From Prolixibacteraceae bacterium (lineage in GTDB: Bacteria > Bacteroidota > Bacteroidia > Bacteroidales > Prolixibacteraceae): 5,866 nt of DNA. This document shows, piece after piece, positions 1 through 5,733 of the stretch. The position numbers were made by a program, and so were the translations under genes. A model generated the notes under the pieces. That model worked only from the letters and a program-made list of their open reading frames with translations. It searched no databases and had not been told where the DNA came from. Location of the stretch: contig DMFR01000117.1 of assembly GCA_003450125.1 (NCBI GenBank), positions 1 to 5,866 on the forward strand, read 5' to 3'. The first letter of the stretch is position 1; each line of letters begins with the position of its first letter.

Positions 1-45
1 ATCTGAGTAATCTGTGGTGAATTGTTCTTTGTGACTTCGTGTTTA
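1..45. repeat. Bacteroidota-style short intergenic repeat (edge of window)
   Basis: The window opens with degenerate repeated words, ATCTGAGTA then ATCTGTGGTGA, followed by TTTGTGACTTCGTG. From memory, such 'atctgtg / cttcgtg' strings are common between genes in Bacteroidota genomes. No open reading frame or RNA gene is visible here. It is cut by the window edge, so its full extent and any upstream gene cannot be judged. The family assignment rests on recollection, not on a search. Confidence 0.35.
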
Positions 46-80
46 AAATTATAAACAGCTTAATCTTAACTTCAATTTAT

Positions 81-88
81 TAATTTTG
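81..88 (+). promoter_or_regulatory. Bacteroidota -7 promoter box for the HEAT-like gene
   Basis: TAATTTTG matches the Bacteroidota primary-sigma -7 consensus TAnnTTTG exactly and lies 24 bases before the ATG at 113, which implies a leader of roughly 15-20 bases. No convincing -33 TTG element is seen at the expected distance. An exact match is expected about once per 2 kb per strand by chance at this base composition, so position carries much of the weight. Confidence 0.45.
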
Positions 89-112
89 CCAAACATTATA
101 AAGTATATTTAA

Positions 113-640
113 ATGACCAGTGAGCACACAAAAAACGATCATGAGAACCTATTGAAGGGATTACTTTCAGCAGATCAGGAAAAGGTAATTGAGACACTCG
201 AAGAATTGCGCGTTTCAGGAGAGCCCTCCGATATCCCCGTCTTACTGGAGATGTTGCATATCAGTAAAGATAAGGAAATTAAAGTTAAGATCCATTCTCT
301 GTTTGCCAATCTGAAAGATGTTCAAACTATTCCATTGATCATTGCAGCGATTCAAAATGAACGTTATGCGCCTGAATTGCAACAATTGGTTTCCTGTTGC
401 TGGGAAAACGGATTGGATTATACCCCTTATTTGCCCTTGTTTGTTGATTTGCTCATTGAAAAAGATTTCCTGGTGGCATTTGAAGCCTATACGGTGATCA
501 CCAACATGGTTACTACCATTGATCAGGTTAAAATCGATGTTGAGATTGAAAAATTGGATAAGGCCCTGCATACTACCACAGAAGAAAAGAAAGTGCTGAT
601 GTTGGATGTGGTTGACTTTTTACCATCCATAGGATATTAA
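113..640 (+). CDS. HEAT-repeat-like protein, function unknown
   Basis: This is a 175-residue acidic, soluble protein with no signal peptide or membrane segment. It appears to be almost entirely alpha-helical. Paired amphipathic helices with the spacing of HEAT/ARM-type repeats can be read at about residues 21-50 (EKVIETLEELR then DIPVLLEMLH), 53-82 (KEIKVKIHSLFANL then QTIPLIIAAIQ) and 86-115 (ELQQLVSCCWENG then YLPLFVDLLIE); a further helix pair follows at 117-170. Such solenoids normally bind proteins or act as scaffolds, and no catalytic motif is visible. The ATG at 113 is the first Met and sits just after a -7 promoter box; there is no Shine-Dalgarno, as is usual in Bacteroidota. The rRNA methyltransferase gene follows in the same direction after 132 bp, so co-transcription is possible but not shown. 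I recognise the fold, not a named family, so the role is unassigned. Confidence 0.8.
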   Translation: MTSEHTKNDHENLLKGLLSADQEKVIETLEELRVSGEPSDIPVLLEMLHISKDKEIKVKIHSLFANLKDVQTIPLIIAAIQNERYAPELQQLVSCCWENGLDYTPYLPLFVDLLIEKDFLVAFEAYTVITNMVTTIDQVKIDVEIEKLDKALHTTTEEKKVLMLDVVDFLPSIGY

Positions 641-671
641 AGTATTTACTATTTAAAGTATTTACTATTTA
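637..671. repeat. Perfect 16-bp tandem duplication
   Basis: The unit TAAAGTATTTACTATT occurs at 638-653 and again, unchanged, at 654-669; the 16-base period holds from 637 to 671. The first copy begins with the TAA stop codon of the HEAT-like gene. The unit itself is made of smaller TATTTAC/TATTTAA words, and a further TATTTAC is followed by AATTTGG. Slippage within AT-rich DNA is the simplest origin. No function is evident. Confidence 0.8.
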
Positions 672-772
672 CAATTTGGCATAGATAATTAGCCTATTGA
701 AAGCGAGTTAAAGAAACAATATAACACTTAACCGCCTTTGACATTTTAAATTCGTTCTAAAAATACCATATC

Positions 773-1939
773 TTGAAAAAAGAAAAATACACCGCTACTA
801 CACTTGCGGGACTTGAAGAAGTACTTGCCCGGGAGTTGATTGAAATTGGTGCCGATGAGGTGCAGATAGGCCGTCGTTGTGTCTATTTCAGCGGCGATTT
901 AAAGTTGCTCTACAAAGCCAACTATTGTCTGCGTACCGCTTTGCGGATTCTGCTCCCCATAGATGCCTACAAGATATACTCGGCAGACGATTTGTACCAG
1001 CGGGGTAAAAACTTCAAATGGGAAGAACTGTTTGACATGAACCAGACTTTTGCCATTCAAAGTACCGTCTTTACTGATCTTTTCAACAATTCGATGTATG
1101 CATCCCTCAAGTTGAAGGATGCCATTGTGGACCGTTTCAGATACAAGTTTGGGGAAAGGCCTTCGGTGGATTCAAAGAACCCGGATATCAGGATCAACCT
1201 GCACATCAGCAATGAATATTGTACCATATCGCTTGACAGCAGTGGTGAGTCCTTGCACAAACGTGGCTATAGGCTCGATCAGAATGAAGCTCCGATGAGT
1301 GAAGTCCTTGCAGCAGGCTTAATCCGTCTTTCGGATTGGGACCGCAAGAGCGACTTCATTGATCCCATGTGTGGTTCAGGTACTATTGCCATTGAGGCGG
1401 CCATGCTGGCCAATGGATTGTATCCGGGAACTGTGCGTAAGGACTTTTCATTCCGCAACTGGAAGAACTTCAATCCTGAATTGTTCGAGAAAATGGAGCA
1501 AGAAGTGAAGCCAAGGGATATCAATCCGGTAAAGGTCTCGGCTTCGGATATATCACGATACAACATTGATATTGCCTATAAAAATGCAGAGGCTGCAGGT
1601 GTATTGCCCTTGATCGACTTCAAGATATCCGATTTTAAAGTACTGGAACCTGCATCAGAGAAGCCATTCCTGTTGTTCAATCCACCTTACGGGGAACGCA
1701 TGACCCCTGAAGATACCAATTTCTACGCCATGATAGGGGAGAGGCTGAAACATCATTATTCGGATGCTGTGGTCTGGATGATCAGTACTCCCCAATGTTT
1801 GAAATCCATTGGCTTGCGTCCTTCACGAAAAATATCCATCCTGAACGGTTCACTGGAATGTAGTTTCCGCAAATATGAATTGTACAAGGGATCGAAAAAG
1901 TATACAGGGGAAGGGGAATTGAATCCTCCCGTTGCCTAA
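773..1939 (+). CDS. rlmL: 23S rRNA (guanine-N2)-methyltransferase, RlmL/YpsC type
   Basis: This is a 388-residue SAM-dependent RNA methyltransferase of the THUMP-domain class. The likely reaction is N2-methylation of a 23S rRNA guanosine (G2445 in E. coli numbering) on an early large-subunit precursor in the cytoplasm. An N-terminal ferredoxin-like part (about 1-50) and a THUMP RNA-binding domain (about 50-155) come first. The linker motif HKRGYR (162-167) follows, then a Rossmann methyltransferase domain. This has SAM motif I DPMCGSGT (197-204), a probable motif II acidic residue at D259 and catalytic motif IV NPPYGER (303-309). The length fits the stand-alone Bacillus YpsC type; E. coli RlmL is instead fused to RlmK. 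The start must be TTG at 773: a TAA at 758-760 closes the frame upstream, and the codons between are AAA, TAC, CAT and ATC. There is no Shine-Dalgarno. The family is secure; the exact target base is inferred by homology. Confidence 0.88.
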   Translation: MKKEKYTATTLAGLEEVLARELIEIGADEVQIGRRCVYFSGDLKLLYKANYCLRTALRILLPIDAYKIYSADDLYQRGKNFKWEELFDMNQTFAIQSTVFTDLFNNSMYASLKLKDAIVDRFRYKFGERPSVDSKNPDIRINLHISNEYCTISLDSSGESLHKRGYRLDQNEAPMSEVLAAGLIRLSDWDRKSDFIDPMCGSGTIAIEAAMLANGLYPGTVRKDFSFRNWKNFNPELFEKMEQEVKPRDINPVKVSASDISRYNIDIAYKNAEAAGVLPLIDFKISDFKVLEPASEKPFLLFNPPYGERMTPEDTNFYAMIGERLKHHYSDAVVWMISTPQCLKSIGLRPSRKISILNGSLECSFRKYELYKGSKKYTGEGELNPPVA

Positions 1940-2003
1940 AGGCAAACGGAAAAGAATATCGCTTTGGAAATATTTTTCTCTGTAAGCTGATAAATGTTAA
2001 TAC

Positions 2004-2041
2004 AAAATGGCCGGACTGTATCCTACAATCCGGCCATTTTT
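2004..2041. terminator. Bidirectional intrinsic terminator between convergent genes
   Basis: A perfect 12-bp GC-centred stem pairs 2004-2015 (AAAATGGCCGGA) with 2029-2040 (TCCGGCCATTTT). Inside it, after one mismatch, TGTA (2017-2020) pairs with TACA (2024-2027) around a 3-base loop. The plus-strand transcript ends in a run of five U, giving a classic terminator for the methyltransferase gene ending at 1939. Read on the minus strand the stem ends in UUUU, so it can also terminate the arabinofuranosidase transcript, whose stop lies at 2101. Confidence 0.88.
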
Positions 2042-2057
2042 AATTCGTGCGCCAGTC

Positions 2058-2091
2058 CACTTTAGTCACTCCGAACTTTAGCTCACTTTAG
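2058..2091. repeat. ACTTTAG short repeats in the convergent gap
   Basis: The word ACTTTAG occurs three times, at 2059-2065, 2075-2081 and 2085-2091, twice preceded by C. The surrounding string alternates CACT and CTTTAG words, as in other short degenerate repeats placed after Bacteroidota genes. It lies between the terminator hairpin and the stop codon of the arabinofuranosidase gene. No coding or RNA role is apparent. Confidence 0.45.
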
Positions 2092-2100
2092 GCACTTCTT

Positions 2101-3645
2101 CTATTCCAATTCCAGGACAACTACCGACTTGGAAGGAATACTCACCTCCAATTTGTTGTCTGAAATCTTCTTTGCATTTTTAAAGGCAACAGGAGAAACG
2201 GTCTCAGGCTTGTCGAATGTATTGACAGCATTGAAAGCCGCAGCTGTTAGAATAGTTCCCGAATTGATTTTGGCAATACCTTTGCCTGAAAGATTGATCT
2301 CCAGTTTGATCTCCTTGGTAGGGTTCAGGTTGCTGAGTGTCACATGGATCTTGCCATTTTTATCCACTGATGAAGAGCTGCTGATGGCTGGAATCTGGTC
2401 ATTGCCCAATTGGTATTGTTCGCAGATCAGGTTGGATGGGAGCAGGGTGGCATCCTGATGGACATTGTACATCTTAAATACATGGTAGGTAGGGGTTAAG
2501 ACCATTTTGTTGCCTTGTGTTAAAATCATGGCCTGCAATACATTGACAATCTGGGCAATGTTGGCCATTTTAACGCGGTCGCAATGTTTGTTCAAAATGT
2601 CAAGGGTAGAGGAAGCAATCAATGCATCGCGCATGGAGTTTTGTTGAAACAGGTGACCTGGATTGGCCCCGGGTTCAACATCTGTCCAGATTCCCCATTC
2701 GTCTACCAAAAGGTCAACGCGCTTGTCTTTGTCATACTCGTCCATGATGGCAGAATGTTTGGACACCAATTCATCCATGTACAGGGCTTTTTTCAATCCG
2801 GTGAAATATTGATCTTCACCAAAGGTAGTGGCAGAACCTTTTTTGCTCCAGCCTTCGCCTGCAATGGTATAATAATGAAGAGAAAGACCATCCATGTTGT
2901 TGCGACCTTTATCCATCAGTACTTTGGTCCAATTGAAATCGCTTCCGTTGGACCCACAACCGATGCGGTGTAAGTTATTGCCTCCATATAAACCTGCATA
3001 GCCTGAATACTGTCTCATCAGATCGGTATAATGTTCAGGAGTCATGTTGCCGCCACAGCCCCAGCTTTCGTTGCCAATACCGATGAACTTCACGTTCCAG
3101 GGTTTCTCACGGCCATTCTGTTTGCGGAGATTGACCATGGGGACATTGTCGTCTGAAGTCATATATTGAATCCAATCTACCATTTCACCCACTGTTCCAC
3201 TACCAACATTGGCAGAGATATAGGGATCACAGCCCAGCAATTCGCAAAGGTTCAGGAATTCGTTGGTTCCGAAGCTATTGTCCTCGATGGTTCCTCCCCA
3301 GAATGCATTTTTGATCTTTGGACGGTCGGCCACAGGGCCAATTCCATTTTTCCAATGGTAGGTATCGGCGAAACAGCCACCAGGCCAGCGAAGGACGGGC
3401 ACTTTCAGGGCCTGAAGGGCTTCAAGCAAATCCTTGCGATACCCGTTCACATTGGGAATGGGTGAATCTTTTCCAACCCAGATACCATCGTAAATACAAC
3501 GTCCGAGATGTTCGGCAAACTGGCCGTAAATGTTCTTGTTGATCCGGGTTTTTCCTCCGGCAACATCAATTTGAAGGACATTGACCTGAGCCATTGTAGC
3601 GAAAGTGACCAACAGTCCAATGAATAAAACAGCTAACTTCTTCAT
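2101..3645 (-). CDS. Secreted alpha-L-arabinofuranosidase, GH51
   Basis: This 514-residue retaining glycosidase removes terminal alpha-L-arabinofuranosyl groups from arabinan, arabinoxylan or their oligosaccharides. A signal peptide is clear: MKK, a hydrophobic stretch (about 4-15) and TMA before Q20. There is no lipobox cysteine, so the likely destination is the periplasm rather than a lipid anchor. The (beta/alpha)8 domain shows GH51 hallmarks: YGQFAEHLGRCIYDGIW (40-56), RWPGGCFADTYHW (86-98), GNE at 191-193 with E193 the acid/base, LHYYT (256-260), and VDEWG (314-318) with E316 the nucleophile. A C-terminal beta-sandwich follows to residue 514. Once the roughly 20-residue leader is allowed for, both glutamates sit where they do in Geobacillus AbfA (E175, E294, about 500 residues). 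The gene therefore looks full-length and active. No SusC/SusD, regulator or other glycosidase accompanies it here, so it appears to be a single-gene unit ending at the 2004-2041 terminator. The exact substrate is unknown. Confidence 0.95.
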   Translation of the reverse strand: MKKLAVLFIGLLVTFATMAQVNVLQIDVAGGKTRINKNIYGQFAEHLGRCIYDGIWVGKDSPIPNVNGYRKDLLEALQALKVPVLRWPGGCFADTYHWKNGIGPVADRPKIKNAFWGGTIEDNSFGTNEFLNLCELLGCDPYISANVGSGTVGEMVDWIQYMTSDDNVPMVNLRKQNGREKPWNVKFIGIGNESWGCGGNMTPEHYTDLMRQYSGYAGLYGGNNLHRIGCGSNGSDFNWTKVLMDKGRNNMDGLSLHYYTIAGEGWSKKGSATTFGEDQYFTGLKKALYMDELVSKHSAIMDEYDKDKRVDLLVDEWGIWTDVEPGANPGHLFQQNSMRDALIASSTLDILNKHCDRVKMANIAQIVNVLQAMILTQGNKMVLTPTYHVFKMYNVHQDATLLPSNLICEQYQLGNDQIPAISSSSSVDKNGKIHVTLSNLNPTKEIKLEINLSGKGIAKINSGTILTAAAFNAVNTFDKPETVSPVAFKNAKKISDNKLEVSIPSKSVVVLELE

Positions 3646-3699
3646 TTGAATGATTTTATTGATTTGAGTTTGAGATTTTAGTTTACGCTTTCAAAAGAA

Positions 3700-3707
3700 C
3701 AAAATTA
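3700..3707 (-). promoter_or_regulatory. -7 promoter box for the arabinofuranosidase gene
   Basis: Read on the minus strand this is TAATTTTG, an exact match to the Bacteroidota -7 consensus TAnnTTTG, 54 bases before the ATG at 3645. A leader of about 45-50 bases would follow, rich in A and T and without a Shine-Dalgarno. No clear -33 TTG lies at the usual distance, so the call depends on the -7 box and its position. Confidence 0.4.
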
Positions 3708-3740
3708 TAATTGTCTTTCAAACACTTTTCTTTAGAAAAT

Positions 3741-3776
3741 ACGAATTATACAAATTATTACGAATTACACGAATGG
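3741..3776. repeat. ACGAATTA short tandem repeat block
   Basis: Four degenerate units follow one another: ACGAATTAT (3741-3749), ACAAATTATT (3750-3759), ACGAATTAC (3760-3768) and ACGAATGG (3769-3776). Read on the other strand this is the 'attcgtgtaattcgta' type of string that I recall between genes in many Bacteroidota genomes. It lies upstream of the arabinofuranosidase promoter candidate. No function can be assigned. Confidence 0.6.
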
Positions 3777-3918
3777 AGAAAGTGAGCAAATGGTCTTTGG
3801 GCATTTTTACGGAACTGCCTCTCCCCAATACTTTTTCTCTAAAACCTTTAATTCGTTGTGATATCAAGAAAACAAGATGCTAATCCGGCAGAGGTGGCTG
3901 TCAGTTTGAAGACTCCTG

Positions 3919-4056
3919 CCTGCTACCTGGGAGTGGATTGGGTACATCTATAAGTACTGTTTGAGTACTGTATCTGTACTAAAATTGCCAATTTAGTACA
4001 GATACAGTACTTAAACAGTACTTATAGATGTACCCAATCCACTCTCAGGTAGCAGG
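3919..4056. repeat. Near-perfect long inverted repeat (65-bp arms, 8-base loop)
   Basis: Arm 3919-3983 pairs with arm 3992-4056 around the loop ATTGCCAA (3984-3991). Checked base by base, 63 of 65 positions are Watson-Crick. The two exceptions, 3930/4045 and 3963/4012, are G opposite T and would remain G-U pairs in a plus-strand transcript. Each arm contains GTAC at 11-12-bp spacing (3942, 3954, 3965, 3976 and 3996, 4007, 4018, 4030). Pairing stops abruptly at both outer ends (G3918 against A4057). No target-site duplication is obvious at the borders and no transposase lies nearby. Possible identities are a structured RNA or RNase III substrate, a protein-binding array, or a miniature inverted-repeat element. 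The structure is certain; its role is not. Confidence 0.95.
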
Positions 4057-4329
4057 AGATACCAGCTCAATTCAGTCAGGAATGTAAAATGGAATGATGG
4101 TTGAATCGTTGGCCACAATGACCAGGTTTACAGTGGAATAACCTCATCGATGAGACTGCGAGTAAATAATGGCTTTTCAAGTGCAGAAAAAGAGAGATAA
4201 ACCACAAGGGCCTATTCAGTTTTGAACAAAGAATGAAGTGTCGCAGATCTTGTGATGAAAATACAAATGAATTCAGAAAAATGAGGAAGTGTGCCTTTCT
4301 TTTTAGCCCTTAATTAGAATTGAACAACC

Positions 4330-4376
4330 TTGCCTTGTGTCCCTTTGAATCGAAAGGGCTTTGTGGCAATTTTTAT
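4330..4376 (+). terminator. Possible plus-strand terminator hairpin
   Basis: TTGCC (4330-4334) pairs with GGCAA (4365-4369), and in the same register CCCTTT (4341-4346) pairs with AAAGGG (4353-4358) around a 6-base loop. The part between holds three G-U pairs and three mismatches. A T-rich tract (TTTTTATTCTTTT) follows on the plus strand. This would end a plus-strand transcript crossing the gene-free region, since no annotated plus-strand gene needs it. The interior is weak, so chance is a real alternative. Confidence 0.3.
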
Positions 4377-4476
4377 TCTTTTGATTTTTCGGTGTGGCTT
4401 AAGTTTCAACTTATAAAGTTGCTTACCTATCAATTGTAAAGCATCTGAATACCGAGACTGAACACTTTTCCCCTAC

Positions 4477-5733
4477 TCATTCCTCAAAAGCGATTTCCCT
4501 TACTCTTCCGGCTGGAACATATTCATTGAAGGCAATCTCCTGGATGGCGGTAAGTAGGAATCCGTTATAGGGTGCAAATTGTTCTTTCTGTTTTTGAATG
4601 TATGAAAAGCTATAGGGTGAATAGGCTTCCATTCTTGAACCATATTCTTTGGTATAGAAATCGGGATTTTGGGCAATGGCCTCAATGATGAAAAGGTCCA
4701 TGCTCTTTCTCATGAGCGACTTAAATACTTCAAGGTGCTGTCCGCCGAATAGGGATAGGTTTTGCATCACCTGTTCGCCAAACCAATAGGTACTGTTGAG
4801 TTTCGCTTCCAGGAAATCATCGCTTTTAGAAAAGATAGTTTGCAATCCGGCAGCTCGGTCTTCTCCTGCATCCTGGACATCATCCAGCAACTGCAAATAA
4901 GCCCCGTAGCCGAAAAGGAAATATTCCTGGTCTTTACTGAGTTTGCCAGCTACCAGGTATCCATCGGCCAAGACAGAGGCGCCACCCTTAGCGATACAAA
5001 TTTCAAGAGTTTCATCCTCAGAAAGTGAATTGTCTGATTGGATCAATTGTATGCTGCGGGTTTGGGCTTTATGGATGGCCATTAAACTTTGATAGACTTC
5101 AGGATAGGCTGATCGCGGAAATTCAGCTTCAATCATGGCTACAAGGCTAAAAATGATCTGTTCTGTAGTGTTGTTTGGCTCGGAAGCCTGTCCATCTAGT
5201 CGACTGTAAAAGTTATTGCTGAAAATCAACTTGTCAATGGTAGAGACTTCAGGGTTGTCAATTAGGTTGTCGGTATAGGGATACAACAAGCTGTATGCAA
5301 AAATGGAAGGTGTTAATTTAACCGGTAAGCCAAGGACAATTTGTAATCCATTCATGATCCACGCATTGCGCAATGCCTGAAAAATATCATGGAAGGTCAA
5401 TGCGGAATCGAAATCTCTGGCTTGCCTTACAAATTGCCGGGTGACTTCCCTTAACTCATCCGAGAACATCACCTCCAATTGATGATCAGTGAAGTCGAGT
5501 CCATCGCGCAGAAAGTTTCGGGTTCCTGCGATGAACGAGTTCTCTTCTTTTTTCGTCAATCTCTTCTGATTTAGCCTTCCTTTTCTCAACGTTTTCACCG
5601 ATCCGATATACTGATCAAGGATATTTTCGCGTGCTTCTTTTTCAATGAGCGTGAATTTATTGGATGTAAAAGGAAAGTTGGGTTTGCTTTGTTTCCAGGA
5701 AGCAGCATAATCTTCCGTATATTTTTGAATCAT
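4477..5733 (-). CDS. Class I isoprenoid synthase-like protein (terpene/prenyl synthase fold)
   Basis: This 418-residue, mostly helical, soluble protein has no signal peptide. Two Asp-rich motifs sit where class I (ionisation-type) isoprenoid enzymes place theirs. The first is DNLID at 155-159 in YSLLYPYTDNLIDNP. The second is DDVQDAGED at 284-292 in YLQLLDDVQDAGEDRAAG, resembling the second Mg-diphosphate motif of prenyl and squalene/phytoene synthases. AKGGASVLADGYL (248-260) precedes the second motif. The enzyme would bind a prenyl diphosphate through Mg2+. DNLID also recalls the DYLDNLCD motif I remember from the Bacillus YtpB-type large terpene synthases, which is a hint and not an identification. 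The first 110 residues are charged and helical without a recognised domain. The ATG at 5733 is used; no Shine-Dalgarno or exact -7 box is seen. No other terpenoid gene is adjacent, so substrate and product are unknown. A non-catalytic role remains possible. Confidence 0.75.
   Translation of the reverse strand: MIQKYTEDYAASWKQSKPNFPFTSNKFTLIEKEARENILDQYIGSVKTLRKGRLNQKRLTKKEENSFIAGTRNFLRDGLDFTDHQLEVMFSDELREVTRQFVRQARDFDSALTFHDIFQALRNAWIMNGLQIVLGLPVKLTPSIFAYSLLYPYTDNLIDNPEVSTIDKLIFSNNFYSRLDGQASEPNNTTEQIIFSLVAMIEAEFPRSAYPEVYQSLMAIHKAQTRSIQLIQSDNSLSEDETLEICIAKGGASVLADGYLVAGKLSKDQEYFLFGYGAYLQLLDDVQDAGEDRAAGLQTIFSKSDDFLEAKLNSTYWFGEQVMQNLSLFGGQHLEVFKSLMRKSMDLFIIEAIAQNPDFYTKEYGSRMEAYSPYSFSYIQKQKEQFAPYNGFLLTAIQEIAFNEYVPAGRVREIAFEE

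Larger units (their letters stand above)
3646..4476. other. 831-bp gene-free region between two minus-strand genes
   Basis: No credible coding sequence is present on either strand, and I see no recognisable gene remnant, tRNA or known riboswitch. From low to high coordinate it holds a -7 promoter box for the arabinofuranosidase gene, a short ACGAATTA repeat block, a 138-bp near-perfect inverted repeat, about 270 bp in which I see nothing definable, and a weak terminator-like hairpin. It is much longer than the other gaps in this window (132-161 bp). Confidence 0.8.

Noticed and set aside
738..766. TTGACA (738-743) as a -35 box for the methyltransferase gene
   Set aside because: No acceptable -10 lies at 16-18 bp spacing, and Bacteroidota primary promoters do not use the classical -35/-10 pair. 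TAAATTCG at 747-754 misses the -7 consensus by one base and has no -33 partner.
1949..1980. AT-rich hairpin just after the methyltransferase stop codon
   Set aside because: The stem has a mismatch and a G-U pair with little GC, and the perfect 12-bp terminator stem at 2004-2040 accounts for termination.
2584..2973. 129-residue plus-strand open frame inside the arabinofuranosidase gene
   Set aside because: It lies wholly antisense to a well-conserved GH51 gene and shows no domain or promoter of its own, so it is a shadow of that coding sequence. The same applies to the antisense frames at 3166-3465 and 4762-5028 and to the out-of-frame plus-strand frame at 3318-3542.
3919..4056. Long inverted repeat read as a CRISPR repeat, invertible promoter or intrinsic terminator
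   Set aside because: There are only two arms in opposite orientation with an 8-base loop. There are no spaced direct repeats, no invertible segment large enough to carry a promoter, and no T tract at the outer edge.
4143..4154. Perfect 12-bp palindrome CTCATCGATGAG as an operator
   Set aside because: About one such palindrome is expected by chance in a window of this size, the flanking bases do not extend it, and it is more than 300 bp from either gene.
4407..4421. Hairpin CAACTT-ATA-AAGTTG as a terminator for the isoprenoid synthase-like gene
   Set aside because: The stem is only 6 bp and AT-rich, and no U tract follows it on the minus strand. No convincing terminator was found for this gene.
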